A stretch of DNA of 64,000 nucleotides from JAJDTQ01 sp963422385 (GCA_963422385.1 OY729432.1:2480001-2544000); one strand, 5' to 3'; shown: positions 26,345 through 35,461, counted from the stretch's first letter. Made by a program: numbers and translations. The notes: generated by a model not told the origin, from the sequence alone.

Positions 26345-26694
26345 GGGGGCGATATGGGTTCGACGGGGGTGGGAAGTCAAAGTGGCATGCCGGGGTCCTG
26401 CTGCCCCGTTAAAAAAGCAGGACTGCAAGTAACTGCAGACAATAACGAATACGCCCTGGCTGCTTAGACAGCCAGCGTCTTGCCGGCTTTCTCCCGCGGG
26501 GTCGGACAAGGCGTCATTCAGCGGGATGGACCGATTCCTCTGCCGGAGGGGATGAGGTCGAGATCCAAACCGGCTGGCCGCGCAAGACCCTGTCGTCGGG
26601 GGCTTTCGCGGCGAGACTCAAACGGCGACTAAGCATGTAGTCACTTCTGGCGGAAAGCCTTCGGACGGGGGTTCGATTCCCCCCGCCTCCACCA
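26345..26694 (+). ncRNA. ssrA: Transfer-messenger RNA
   Basis: One-piece tmRNA of 350 nt. The 5' end GGGGGCGATATGGGTTCGAC and the 3' end GGGTTCGATTCCCCC...CTCCACCA form the tRNA-like domain with a 7-bp acceptor stem (one G-T pair) and an encoded CCA. The tag reading frame is 26435-26467 with resume codon GCA and encodes ADNNEYALAA, ending in the ALAA degron read by ClpXP. The CCA directly abuts the stop codon of the convergent acyltransferase gene, leaving no room for a separate terminator. Confidence 0.98.
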
Positions 26695-27645
26695 TTACGG
26701 CGCTGCGTGGGACGCATCCTCTTTCCGGTGCCTTCTGAACCCCATCCAGCTCCACTGGTCCGGATGGCGGCGCACCATTTTTTCGATTTCCTGAACGAAC
26801 AGGCGGGCATTGGTGCGGAGGTCCGCCTCCCGGTCGTCGGTCTCGACGAACTTCACTTCGGGTTCGACGTGAAGCGTCAGCCGGTTCCGCGCATCACGGA
26901 CCATGAAGACCGGGAGCACCGCGGCCCCCGTGCGTCGGGCAATCGTAATCGGCCCCTTGGGCACGAGTGCGCGGCGTCCGAGGAAGCTCACTTCCACCCC
27001 GGTGGTCTTGAACTCGTCCTGGACCATCAGGACGATCTCGTTGCGCCGCAGCGCCTTGATGACCTGCACGACGGACTCGCGCCTGGGATGGGCCGGTATG
27101 GTCTTGACGCCGACCCTGGCGCAGTATCCGTTCTGAAGCGCGGCAAATCGCGGTTCCTGCGGCAGCTTGATGACAACGCTGAACTGGTATCCCCGGGCCA
27201 CGAGTCGGGGGCCGATGATGCCAAAGTTGCCGAAGTGGGCGCTCAGGGCGATGACGCCCTTCTTCCGGGCGAGAGCCTCGCGCAGGCGCTCCTCGTCCTT
27301 GATCTCGATCCGCGAGCACAGCTCCTCTTTTGTCATGTAGAGAGTGGCGGAGGTTTCGACGAGCGCGTGGCTGAAGTTTTTCCACGCGCTCCGCACGACG
27401 GCGCGACGCTCCGCATCGGAGGGTAACTCCTTGCCCATGGTGCGTTCGAGGGTGTCATGCATCCGCTTCCGGAAGCGCCACAGCAGCAGGTAGCTGACCT
27501 GTTCCGTGACCCTGGCGATGCACGGCCTTGCGGACGCCGGAAGCCAGCCAAGGCTCGCGACCAGCGCTCGTAACAGGTATTCGCAGGCTCGATAGCGAAC
27601 GCGATACAGCAGGCGGCGGCGCCGGTCGGGTCCACCTCTTCTCAT
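26695..27645 (-). CDS. Lipid A biosynthesis acyltransferase-like (LpxL/HtrB family)
   Basis: A 316-residue protein of the lysophospholipid acyltransferase family, with an N-terminal basic/hydrophobic anchor. The active-site block is SAHFGNFGIIG near residue 147. The histidine is present, but the acidic residue expected four positions after it (HFGNWE in most members) is a glycine. Downstream blocks VPKGPITIARRTGAAVLPVF and the C-terminal HPDQWSWMGFR are typical. It starts 1 bp after the nifS stop, so it is co-transcribed with nifS. It may use another acidic residue or have a changed role. Confidence 0.85.
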   Translation of the reverse strand: MRRGGPDRRRRLLYRVRYRACEYLLRALVASLGWLPASARPCIARVTEQVSYLLLWRFRKRMHDTLERTMGKELPSDAERRAVVRSAWKNFSHALVETSATLYMTKEELCSRIEIKDEERLREALARKKGVIALSAHFGNFGIIGPRLVARGYQFSVVIKLPQEPRFAALQNGYCARVGVKTIPAHPRRESVVQVIKALRRNEIVLMVQDEFKTTGVEVSFLGRRALVPKGPITIARRTGAAVLPVFMVRDARNRLTLHVEPEVKFVETDDREADLRTNARLFVQEIEKMVRRHPDQWSWMGFRRHRKEDASHAAP

Positions 27646-27646
27646 T

Positions 27647-28843
27647 CTACGATGCGTGCCCCGGCAGATTTTCCTTCGTCCCCACTCGGCCCAACGCGGA
27701 CAGCCCCTGCAGGCGCCGGATGATGCCGGGGACCTTCTCCGCTGCGAAAGCGATTTCCGCCTGGGTGTTGTAGCGACTGAGACTGAACCGGACCGCCCCT
27801 TGCAGCCATTGCGGCGGCACCTTCATGGCCCGCAGCACGTGGGACGGCTCCACCGATCCCGCGGTGCAGGCGGAGCCGGTGGAAGCGCAGATGCCGAACT
27901 CATCCAGCAGCACCAGAATCGACTCGCCTTCCAGGTATTCGAAGGCGACGTTGAGCGTGTTCGGCAAACGGTTCGACTTTGCCCCGTTGACCCTCGCGCC
28001 CGGGCAGGCGGACACGAGGGAGCTTTGCAGTTGGTCACGCAGCCCGCCCAGGTGCTCGCGTTCCGCGGCGACGTCCCTGGCGGTGAACTCCGCGGCCTCG
28101 CCCATGCCCACGATGCCGGCGACGTTCTCCGTTCCGGCGCGGCGGTTGCGCTCCTGATGGCCTCCGACGATGAAGGGGCGGAGGGTGATCCCCCGCCGGA
28201 CGTAGAGCGCCCCGACGCCCTTGGGGCCGTGGAACTTGTGGGCGGAGATGGTCAAGAGGTCGATGGGGCCGTTCTTCACATCGAGCTCGATCTTGCCCGG
28301 CGCCTGCACCGCATCCACGTGGAAAGGGATGCCCCGGGCCTTGACGATCTCGCCGGCCTCGTGCACGGGGAAGACGACCCCGGTCTCGTTGTTGGCGTAC
28401 ATGATCGAGACCATGGCCGTGTCGTCCGAGAGGGTATCCCGGAGCTCGTCCAGGTCCAGCATGCCGTCCTCGTTCACCCCCAGCCAGGTAACCCGATAGC
28501 CCTTCTTCTCCAGGTGTTGTCCGAGCCCCAGCACCGCGGGATGCTCCACCGCCGTGGTGATGAAGTGGCGCTTTTCCGGCACGCTTTCGAGGATCCCGTG
28601 AATGGCGGTGTTGTCCGCCTCCGAGCCGCAACTGGTGAACAGGACCTCGACTTCGTCTCCCGCGCCCAGAAGTCCGGCCACCTGCGTCCGGGCGCTGTCC
28701 AGCGCTCGTCCGACGCGGCTCCCGAAGCTGTGAATGCTCGAGGGGTTGCCGTACAGCTCGGTGAGGTAGGGCGCCATGGCCTCGTAGACCTGCGGCGCGA
28801 TACGGGTGGTTGCGTTATTGTCGAAATAGATGACTTCGGACAT
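27647..28843 (-). CDS. nifS: Cysteine desulfurase, NifS-like
   Basis: PLP enzyme that moves sulfur from cysteine to Fe-S assembly proteins. 398 residues. N terminus VIYFDNNATTRI, PLP lysine in ISAHKFHGPKG near 202, substrate-binding RRAGTENVAGIVG, and the persulfide cysteine in the loop CASTGSACTAGSVEPSHVL near 323-330. It differs clearly from the second desulfurase at 29331-30539. An A-type carrier gene lies between them. No NifU or IscU scaffold gene is seen. Confidence 0.93.
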   Translation of the reverse strand: MSEVIYFDNNATTRIAPQVYEAMAPYLTELYGNPSSIHSFGSRVGRALDSARTQVAGLLGAGDEVEVLFTSCGSEADNTAIHGILESVPEKRHFITTAVEHPAVLGLGQHLEKKGYRVTWLGVNEDGMLDLDELRDTLSDDTAMVSIMYANNETGVVFPVHEAGEIVKARGIPFHVDAVQAPGKIELDVKNGPIDLLTISAHKFHGPKGVGALYVRRGITLRPFIVGGHQERNRRAGTENVAGIVGMGEAAEFTARDVAAEREHLGGLRDQLQSSLVSACPGARVNGAKSNRLPNTLNVAFEYLEGESILVLLDEFGICASTGSACTAGSVEPSHVLRAMKVPPQWLQGAVRFSLSRYNTQAEIAFAAEKVPGIIRRLQGLSALGRVGTKENLPGHAS

Positions 28844-28899
28844 GGCGTGTGACTCAACGAATCATGTACCGGTGCCGCGTTTCACGGATGCCCGTCACC

Positions 28900-28926
28900 C
28901 GGGCGGCCTTGAAACCCGCCCCTGCA
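28900..28926. repeat. Dispersed palindrome, degenerate copy
   Basis: GGGCGGCCTTGAAACCCGCCC-type copy between nifS and the A-type carrier gene; one arm carries mismatches compared with the 44481 copy. Confidence 0.6.
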
Positions 28927-28956
28927 AGTCATCGAGCCTCGCCGGCGACACGGGTG

Positions 28957-29286
28957 TCAGACCACGAACGAGGCGCCGCAACCGCAACTGCGCTTCACGT
29001 TGGGGTTCTGAAATACGAAGGCCGCCTCCATGAGGGTTTCCCTGTAATCGAGCTCGGTGCCCCCCAGGTAGAGCAGGCTCTTCAGATCCACGATCACCTT
29101 GGCGCCCTCCAGCTCGAAGATGCGGTCCGTGGGCTTCGGGTTGTCGAGATCCATCTTGTACTGCAACCCGGAACAGCCGCCGCCCACGACCTTGAGGCGC
29201 AGACCGGTAAGGTCCCTCTCGTCCTGATCGAGCAACTCCTTGATCCGGTTGGCTGCCTGTTCCGTTATTTGAACCCCTGTCGCCAT
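28957..29286 (-). CDS. A-type iron-sulfur carrier (IscA/ErpA family)
   Basis: A 109-residue protein with the three invariant cysteines: C38 in GGGCSGLQYKM, C101 and C103 in RSCGCGASFVV. A-type carriers hand Fe-S clusters to client enzymes. The QITEQAANRIKELL start is family-like. It lies between two cysteine desulfurase genes on the same strand. I cannot tell IscA, ErpA and HesB types apart from sequence alone. Confidence 0.95.
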   Translation of the reverse strand: MATGVQITEQAANRIKELLDQDERDLTGLRLKVVGGGCSGLQYKMDLDNPKPTDRIFELEGAKVIVDLKSLLYLGGTELDYRETLMEAAFVFQNPNVKRSCGCGASFVV

Positions 29287-29330
29287 GGTATTTCCTATGT
29301 GCCGTGGGCGGACCCTGCCTCGACGGCACG

Positions 29331-30539
29331 CTATTTGCTAGCGGCTGTCTCCACCGGCCGCGCTCCCGCCGACCGCTTGCCATAGAGCGGCGAAAGGCCC
29401 CGCAACCGGGTGACTTCCTCCTCCACCCGGTGCACGACGTAGTCCACCTCTTCCTCGGTGTTGAACCGGCCCAGACCGAAGCGAATGGAGCCGTGGGCGA
29501 GGTCTTCCCGGATGCCCATGGCCTTGAGCACATGGGATGGCTCCAGCGCCGCGGACGTGCAGGTGGAGCCGGAGGAGACCGCGACATCGTTGAGGCCCAT
29601 GATCAGCGACTCGCCCTCCACGTATCCGAAGGCCACGTTCAGGTTGCCGCACAGACGCTCGGTGGGATGTCCGTTCAGGTGGAGCTCGTCGAGTCGCGCG
29701 AAGAGGCCGGTTTCGAGCCTGTCGCGCAGGCCGGTGACATGGGGCAACCCCGTAGCCATGTCGGCCCGCGCGAGCTCGCAGGCTTTGCCGAACCCCACGA
29801 TGCCGGGAACGTTCAGGGTACCCGACCGCATGCCACCCTCGTGGCCGCCGCCGTGGATGGTCGGGCTCAGACGCACCGGCGGTTTTCTCGCGCTCACGTA
29901 GAGCGCCCCGATGCCCTTGGGCCCGTGAAGCTTGTGAGCGGTCATCGAGAGCAGGTGAATCCCGCACGCGGCCACGTCAATGGGCATCTTTCCCACCGCC
30001 TGTGTCGCGTCCGTGTGAAAGAGCACGCCGCGCTCCCCGGCGATCCGGCCGATCTCCGCCAGCGGCTGGATGGTCCCCACTTCATTGTTCGCCGCCATGA
30101 TGGAGATGAGCAGCGTCTTGTCGTCGATGGCGGCCCGCAGCTTGTCCAGGTTCACGGTGCCGTAGGCGTCCACGGGCAGGTAGGTGACACGATAACCGTG
30201 GCTCTTCAGGAACTTGCAGCAGTCGAGAACCGCCTTGTGCTCCGCCGCGCAGGTGATGATGTGGTCGCCTCGGTCCCGGTAAAGCTCGGCGACTCCCTTG
30301 ATGGCCAGGTTGTCCGACTCGGTCGCCCCGCTGGTGAAGATGATCTCCTTCGGCGCGGCGCCGATCAGGCTGCCGACGTCCTTGCGCGCCTGATGCACCG
30401 CCGCCTCGGCTTCCCAGCCGAACGCGTGCTTGCTGGCCGAGTTGCCGAACCGTTCGGTGAAAAACGGTATCATGGCATCCACCACCCGTTGGTCCACGGG
30501 CGTCGTCGCATGGTTGTCGAAGTATACGGGGAGTTTCAC
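29331..30539 (-). CDS. iscS: Cysteine desulfurase, IscS-like
   Basis: 402 residues. N terminus LPVYFDNHATTPVDQRVVDAM, PLP lysine in TAHKLHGPKGIGALYV near 200, MRSGTLNVPGIVGFGKA, and the catalytic cysteine in SSGSTCTSAALEPSHVLKA near 324. These are IscS group signatures. The GTG start follows GGAGGT at 8 bp. It probably works with the A-type carrier gene downstream. Confidence 0.95.
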   Translation of the reverse strand: MKLPVYFDNHATTPVDQRVVDAMIPFFTERFGNSASKHAFGWEAEAAVHQARKDVGSLIGAAPKEIIFTSGATESDNLAIKGVAELYRDRGDHIITCAAEHKAVLDCCKFLKSHGYRVTYLPVDAYGTVNLDKLRAAIDDKTLLISIMAANNEVGTIQPLAEIGRIAGERGVLFHTDATQAVGKMPIDVAACGIHLLSMTAHKLHGPKGIGALYVSARKPPVRLSPTIHGGGHEGGMRSGTLNVPGIVGFGKACELARADMATGLPHVTGLRDRLETGLFARLDELHLNGHPTERLCGNLNVAFGYVEGESLIMGLNDVAVSSGSTCTSAALEPSHVLKAMGIREDLAHGSIRFGLGRFNTEEEVDYVVHRVEEEVTRLRGLSPLYGKRSAGARPVETAASK

Positions 30540-30565
30540 GGAACCATACCTCCAAGCCTGTTTAT

Positions 30566-33115
30566 TTAGGCCCTAAGCCCCGTGAATGTCAAGAAAGAGC
30601 CTCCGGAGGCGGCGCACAGGCCCTTCAGGTATCGCCCGGTGGCGGACCGGGGCGCCTGCATGATTTCCTCGGGGGTGCCCGCGGCCACCACGTACCCACC
30701 GTTCTCGCCGCCCTCGGGTCCGAGATCCACGATGTAGTCGGCGCATCTCACGAAATCCGGATTGTGCTCGATGGCGATCACGGTATGGCCGGATTCCACC
30801 AGACGGTCCAGGATCTCCACCAGCCTGCCCACTTCCTCGAAGTGCAGGCCGGTGGTGGGTTCGTCGAAAAGGTACAATACCCTGCCGCCGGAGTTCTTCC
30901 CCAGCTCCCGGGCCAGCTTGACGCGCTGGGCCTCCCCTCCGGACAGAGTGGTGGCCGGTTGTCCCAGGCGCAGATAGCCCAATCCCACCTGCCACAGGCT
31001 CTCCAGCCGCTGCCGCACCCGCGGTACGTTTCCCAGGAAGTCCATGGCTTCGGTGACGGTGAGATCGAGAACGTCCGCGATGCAGGCCCCCTTGTACCGG
31101 ATCTCCAGGGTTTCCCGATTGTACCGCCGCCCGCTGCAGACATCGCAGGTCACCGACACGTCGGGGAGAAACTGCATCTCGATGTCCACCGTTCCGGCCC
31201 CGAGGCAGGCCTCGCACCGTCCGCCCGCGGCGTTGTAGGAGAAGCGTCCGGGACCGTAGCCTCGCATCCGGGCCTCGGGCAGGCGCGCGAAGAGGTTCCG
31301 CAGGGGATCGAAGAGTCCGCCGTAGGTGGCGGGGGTGGAGCGGCTGCTGCGTCCGATGGAGCCCTGATCCACGTAGAGAACGCGGTTGAAGGCGTCGAGC
31401 CCGGAGATCCTGGCGGCTCCCCCACGGGTCCTTGTTGCGTCCGCCGGGGAGCTTTGTCGCCGCCATTGTGCATGGACGGTATCCACCACGAGACTGCTCT
31501 TGCCCGATCCGGACACGCCGGTCACGCAGCTCATGAGGCCGACGGGAAAGTCCACGTGGATGTTCTTGAGGTTGTGAAGGCGGACGTTCCTGACCGAGAG
31601 CGTGCCGGACCGGGTCCGGCGCGTCCGTGAGACCGCCGGGAAGGTATCGGCCAGGTGGGGTCCGGTTCTCGAAACGGGGCTACGGCGAATATGGTCCACG
31701 CTTCCGACCGCCAGGATCTCCCCGCCGGCGGCGCCGGCGGCCGGGCCCATGTCGATGACGTGGTCGGCTGCCATGATGACGTCCCGGTCGTGCTCCACGA
31801 CGAGCACCGTGTTGCCCGCGTCCTTGAGCTGCCGCAGGATGCCGAGGAGCCGCGCGGTGTCCCGCGGGTGGAGCCCCACGGTGGGTTCGTCGAGCACGTA
31901 GATCACGCCGGACAGGCGAGCGCCGATGTGGGCGGCAAGCCGGATCCTCTGGCATTCCCCACCCGACAGGCTGTCGGAGGCCCGGCCAAGGGAGAGGTAT
32001 CCCAGCTCCAGCTCGAGCAGGGCGCCGGTTCGCTCCCGTATCTCCCCGAGGAGGTTGCCGGCGACTTCGCTCTCGCGTTCATCGAGGGCCACGTCTTCGA
32101 TGAAGCGGCTGAAGTCACTTAGCGGCAAGGCCGACACCTGGCCGATGTTCATGCCGTTGATGCGCACCTGAAGGCTCTCGCTCCGAAGCCGGGTGCCGGC
32201 GCACTTGGGACAGGGCCGCGGTGAAGCGTCCGCCGGAGCCGCGCCCCCGCGGGACCGCCCCCGGGGCCGGGTGCCGAGTCCGTTGCAGGCAGGGCAGGCG
32301 CCGTGCGGGCTGTTGAAGGAAAAGAGTTGCGGCACCGCTTGAGGGAACGGCTCACCGCACTCCAGACAGGCGGACCGCCGGGTGTAGCGGCGAGACCCCG
32401 GAGCGGGCGCATCGTTCACGTCGACCTTCACCACCTCGTCTCCGTGTTTCAGGGCCAGCTCGATGGAATCGGCGAGCCGCTTGGCGACACCTTCCCGTAT
32501 CACCAGCCGGTCCACCACCAGGTCGGCCTGCCCCGGCGACGCCGAGCCGGGCAGGTCGGCGAGCTCCAGAATCTTCCCGTCCACCTTGATACGGACGAAG
32601 CCGGCCCGGATCACCGTCTCGATCTGTCGCCGGTATTCCCTCGGCTCGTGGCACGGCAGCGGCGCGAGCACGTGAATGCGGGTGCCGGAAGCGAGTTTCA
32701 GCAGGTCGTCCACCATCTGCTGCACCGTATGCACCGTGCCGGCGCTGCCACAGCGCCGGCAGTGGGGCCGCCCCACGTGGGCGAACAGCAGCCGCAGGTG
32801 GTCATGAACCTCGGTCATCGTGCCCACCGTGGACCGTGGGTTTTCGTGGAAGCGGCGTTGCGGCACGGCGATGGCCGGAGAAAGCCCCTGAATGGAATCC
32901 ACATCGGCTCTGGCCAGCGGATCGAGAAGCTGGCGCGCGTAGGTGGACAGGGACTGCATGTAGTGCCGTTGCCCCTCTGCGTAGACGGTGTCGAAGGCCA
33001 ACGAGGATTTGCCCGAGCCGGAAACCCCCGTGATCACCACGAGCTGGTTGCGGGGGATCTCGATGTCGACGTTCTTGAGGTTGTGGACCCGGGCGCCCTT
33101 GACAACGATGTTCAT
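30566..33115 (-). CDS. uvrA: UvrA-family excinuclease ATPase with reduced insertion domain
   Basis: 849 residues, about 90 shorter than typical UvrA. Two ABC ATPase modules: Walker A GVSGSGKSSLAF near 30 and GVSGSGKSSLVV near 531, signatures LSGGECQR and LSGGEAQR, and DEPTVGLHP / DEPTTGLHF. Both zinc modules are intact (CLECG...CPACNGLG and CEACLGAG...CDVCSGRRYN). The UvrB-binding region (GFVRIKVDGKILELADLP, VDRLVI) is present. Only about 25 residues separate the first zinc module from PCPKCAGTRL, so the DNA-binding insertion domain is nearly absent. Damage recognition may differ from canonical UvrA. Its ATG overlaps the pdxA stop (ATGA). Confidence 0.9.
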   Translation of the reverse strand: MNIVVKGARVHNLKNVDIEIPRNQLVVITGVSGSGKSSLAFDTVYAEGQRHYMQSLSTYARQLLDPLARADVDSIQGLSPAIAVPQRRFHENPRSTVGTMTEVHDHLRLLFAHVGRPHCRRCGSAGTVHTVQQMVDDLLKLASGTRIHVLAPLPCHEPREYRRQIETVIRAGFVRIKVDGKILELADLPGSASPGQADLVVDRLVIREGVAKRLADSIELALKHGDEVVKVDVNDAPAPGSRRYTRRSACLECGEPFPQAVPQLFSFNSPHGACPACNGLGTRPRGRSRGGAAPADASPRPCPKCAGTRLRSESLQVRINGMNIGQVSALPLSDFSRFIEDVALDERESEVAGNLLGEIRERTGALLELELGYLSLGRASDSLSGGECQRIRLAAHIGARLSGVIYVLDEPTVGLHPRDTARLLGILRQLKDAGNTVLVVEHDRDVIMAADHVIDMGPAAGAAGGEILAVGSVDHIRRSPVSRTGPHLADTFPAVSRTRRTRSGTLSVRNVRLHNLKNIHVDFPVGLMSCVTGVSGSGKSSLVVDTVHAQWRRQSSPADATRTRGGAARISGLDAFNRVLYVDQGSIGRSSRSTPATYGGLFDPLRNLFARLPEARMRGYGPGRFSYNAAGGRCEACLGAGTVDIEMQFLPDVSVTCDVCSGRRYNRETLEIRYKGACIADVLDLTVTEAMDFLGNVPRVRQRLESLWQVGLGYLRLGQPATTLSGGEAQRVKLARELGKNSGGRVLYLFDEPTTGLHFEEVGRLVEILDRLVESGHTVIAIEHNPDFVRCADYIVDLGPEGGENGGYVVAAGTPEEIMQAPRSATGRYLKGLCAASGGSFLTFTGLRA

Positions 33116-34152
33116 GCCCTTCCGTCATTCCTGCGGAAGCGGGAATCCAGGCGGGGTGGGGCCGACGGCCGTGCTTCTCCGGCCCGCGCCAGCTTCGCCG
33201 CCAGCAGGATCGCCTGCTTCATGCTGCGGGCGTCGGCCACGCCCTTGCCGGCGATATCGTAGGCGGTGCCGTGGTCCACCGAGGTCCTGATGAGCGGAAG
33301 GCCGAGGGTCAGATTGACGCCGTCCGTGAAGTGCAGCAGCTTGAAGGGCCCGAGTCCCTGGTCGTGATACATGCAGACCACGGCGTCGTATTCCCCGGCC
33401 GCCGCGCGGTGGAAAAGGCTGTCCGCGGGAATCGGGCCGGAAACGCACATGCCTCGCCCCGAGCAATCGCGTACCGCGGGCCGGATCACCCTGCGCTCTT
33501 CCTGGCCGAACATGCCGTCTTCTCCCCCGTGGGGATTCAGGGCCGCCACCGCCAACCGCGGCTCCGCCAGTCCGAACCATTCCCGCAGCGACCGATGCGT
33601 CAGCTCGATGGTGTTGCGGACTCGTTTTCGGGTCAACGTCGCGGCCACTTCCGTGAGCGGCAGATGCACCGTGACCAGAACCACCTTGAGACGCGGCCCG
33701 TAAAGCATCATCCGGACTTCCCGTGTACGGGTGAGATCGGCCAGCAGCTCGGTGTGCCCGGGCCAGGCGTGGCCCGCGTCGTTCAGCGCCTTCTTGCTGA
33801 TGGGCGCCGTGGCCATGGCGTCGGCGCCGCCGGCGTCGATGAGCTCCACCGCGCGAAGAATGTAACGGCAGGATGCTTCACCGCCGGCTCGGGTGGAACG
33901 GCCGGGGCGGCTGGCGGCTGGCTTCAGGCGGGTAACGGATTCCACCAGCACGGGAGCATCGGTACGGGCCGCCGAACCGGATTCGCGGGTCGGCCATCGG
34001 GGCGCCTGGGCGCGCTCCAGCAGCCCCGGGTCGCCCACGATCAAGACGTGGCAGGCCCGTCGCACGGCCGCATCCCGGGCGGCCTTGACGACCACCTCGG
34101 GTCCGATGCCCGAGGGATCGCCCATGGTTACGGCCACGACGGGTTTGGACAT
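33112..34152 (-). CDS. pdxA: 4-hydroxythreonine-4-phosphate dehydrogenase
   Basis: NAD-dependent step of the DXP-dependent vitamin B6 pathway. 346 residues. Motifs: VAVTMGDPSGIGPEVVVKA, GHTELLADLT with a metal ligand histidine, NPHGGEDGMFG, CMYHDQGLGPFK and the SVDHGTAYDIAGKG end. The last residues RLDSRFRRNDGRA are encoded by a dispersed palindromic repeat and are not part of the enzyme fold. It overlaps uvrA by 4 bp. Confidence 0.95.
   Translation of the reverse strand: MSKPVVAVTMGDPSGIGPEVVVKAARDAAVRRACHVLIVGDPGLLERAQAPRWPTRESGSAARTDAPVLVESVTRLKPAASRPGRSTRAGGEASCRYILRAVELIDAGGADAMATAPISKKALNDAGHAWPGHTELLADLTRTREVRMMLYGPRLKVVLVTVHLPLTEVAATLTRKRVRNTIELTHRSLREWFGLAEPRLAVAALNPHGGEDGMFGQEERRVIRPAVRDCSGRGMCVSGPIPADSLFHRAAAGEYDAVVCMYHDQGLGPFKLLHFTDGVNLTLGLPLIRTSVDHGTAYDIAGKGVADARSMKQAILLAAKLARAGEARPSAPPRLDSRFRRNDGRA
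33120..33150. repeat. Palindromic repeat at the pdxA 3' end
   Basis: ATTCCTGC-GGAA-GCGGGAAT (33127-33146, one mismatch) is the core of a repeat widely seen in proteobacterial genomes. Its translation on - gives the DSRFRRND tail of PdxA. It ends just before uvrA. Confidence 0.65.
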
Positions 34153-34210
34153 GGCGGCAGCGTTGGATCAGTGTGAAACGGATGGGGGATCGGGGTGCGG
34201 GCGCGCCGCG

Positions 34211-35461
34211 TCAGAAAGCCTGATCCAGGGGCACGTCGTCATCGTCGCCGGCTTCGGTGGTGAACACCGGAATCCCGAACAGCTTGACGGTCTTGCGGTC
34301 GCCGACCACTCCCGACTCGTCCCTGATGACTTCCTCGTCATAGATGTACGTCAGCGGATTGATGTAGTCCCAGAAGTCCTTGTCCTCTTCGCCCGCCGTG
34401 GCCGAGGCCATCAGGCTGCCGACCGTACCCCTCTCGGCCTTCTGCGCCTGGAAGGCATATCCATCCAGCTTGACTTCCACGCGGTGCTTCTTCCGCAAGT
34501 CGGTCTTGAGCCACTTGGCGAATCTTTCCTCGAGCGTCTTGTTGTAGAGCTCGTCCCGCACCCGCTCCGAAACGGCCGCGAACTTCAATCGTTCCCCGCC
34601 CTGCCGGTCCTCGGCCTTGACCAGGTGATATCCCAGGCTGGTACGAACCGGCTCGCTGACCTCTCCCTTCTTCAGGGTTGAGGCAACCCGTGCGAGGGAA
34701 TCGGGCAGAGTCTCGGGTTTGACCCAGCCGATGTCTCCGCCCTGGCCCGCTCCCGCGCCTTGGGAGTGGGCGCCGGCCAACGCGGCGAAGTCCCCTCCCT
34801 CCACGACCTGTCGGCGTAGCGTCCCGATACGCGACAACACCGCCTGTTGCTGCTCCGGGGAAGCGCCCGCGTCGACCTCCAGCATGAGATGGCGGAGATG
34901 CACCTTGAGCTCGGTTCGGTACAAGTCCGGGTTCGCGTCATAGTAACGTTGTGCGTCCTCGATCGTAATGTGAACCCTTTTCCTGACGTTGCGTTGAATG
35001 ATCTCGTTTTGTTCGATTCGGGCACGGACCTCTTCGCGGTACTGCTCCATGGTCTTCCCGTCCCGCTGCAACAGGGCGCTCAACTGCGTTGGCGTCAGGT
35101 TATTCCGCTCCCGGAGAGTCCGGATGTGCCCGTCGATGTCGGCGTCGCGTACCCGGATGCCCGTGTTTCTGACCTCGGCACTGATGATCTCGTGGGTAAT
35201 GAAATCCTCGATCCACTGCTTGGGCACGCGTCCCGCCGTGAGTTCATCGAGTTGGACGTCCTGGTTCAGCCTGGTCCGGGCGAATTTCCGGAGATCCGAA
35301 AAGGTATGGGGGGAACCGTTGACGACCACGACGATCTTCTCGACCGGACTTCCGGGAGCAGGGCCCGGGAAGGTCCCGAGAAGGGCCAGGAAGGCCGCCG
35401 CGCACAAGCCGACTATCCTTGCGGGGGCGGGTTTCAAACCCACCCGCATGGTCACATTCAT
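34211..35461 (-). CDS. surA: SurA-like periplasmic peptidyl-prolyl isomerase
   Basis: 416 residues. A hydrophobic signal segment (about residues 17-33, IVGLCAAAFLALLGTF) is followed by a SurA N-terminal chaperone domain (IVVVVNGSPHTFSDLRKFA) and one parvulin PPIase domain (about residues 185-290, with GDFAALAGAHSQG, GGDIGWVKPETLP and GYHLVKAEDR). It helps outer-membrane proteins fold. The start ATG 35461 overlaps the mfd stop; ATG 35449 is an alternative. Codons 5-15 (RVGLKPAPAR) are a copy of the dispersed GGGCGGGTTT palindrome, so the element lies in the signal-peptide region. Confidence 0.88.
   Translation of the reverse strand: MNVTMRVGLKPAPARIVGLCAAAFLALLGTFPGPAPGSPVEKIVVVVNGSPHTFSDLRKFARTRLNQDVQLDELTAGRVPKQWIEDFITHEIISAEVRNTGIRVRDADIDGHIRTLRERNNLTPTQLSALLQRDGKTMEQYREEVRARIEQNEIIQRNVRKRVHITIEDAQRYYDANPDLYRTELKVHLRHLMLEVDAGASPEQQQAVLSRIGTLRRQVVEGGDFAALAGAHSQGAGAGQGGDIGWVKPETLPDSLARVASTLKKGEVSEPVRTSLGYHLVKAEDRQGGERLKFAAVSERVRDELYNKTLEERFAKWLKTDLRKKHRVEVKLDGYAFQAQKAERGTVGSLMASATAGEEDKDFWDYINPLTYIYDEEVIRDESGVVGDRKTVKLFGIPVFTTEAGDDDDVPLDQAF
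35421..35447. repeat. Dispersed palindrome inside the surA signal-peptide coding region
   Basis: GCGGGGGCGGGTTTCAAACCCACCCGC, nearly perfect palindrome. On - it encodes RVGLKPAPA within the first 15 residues of the SurA-like protein. Confidence 0.75.
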
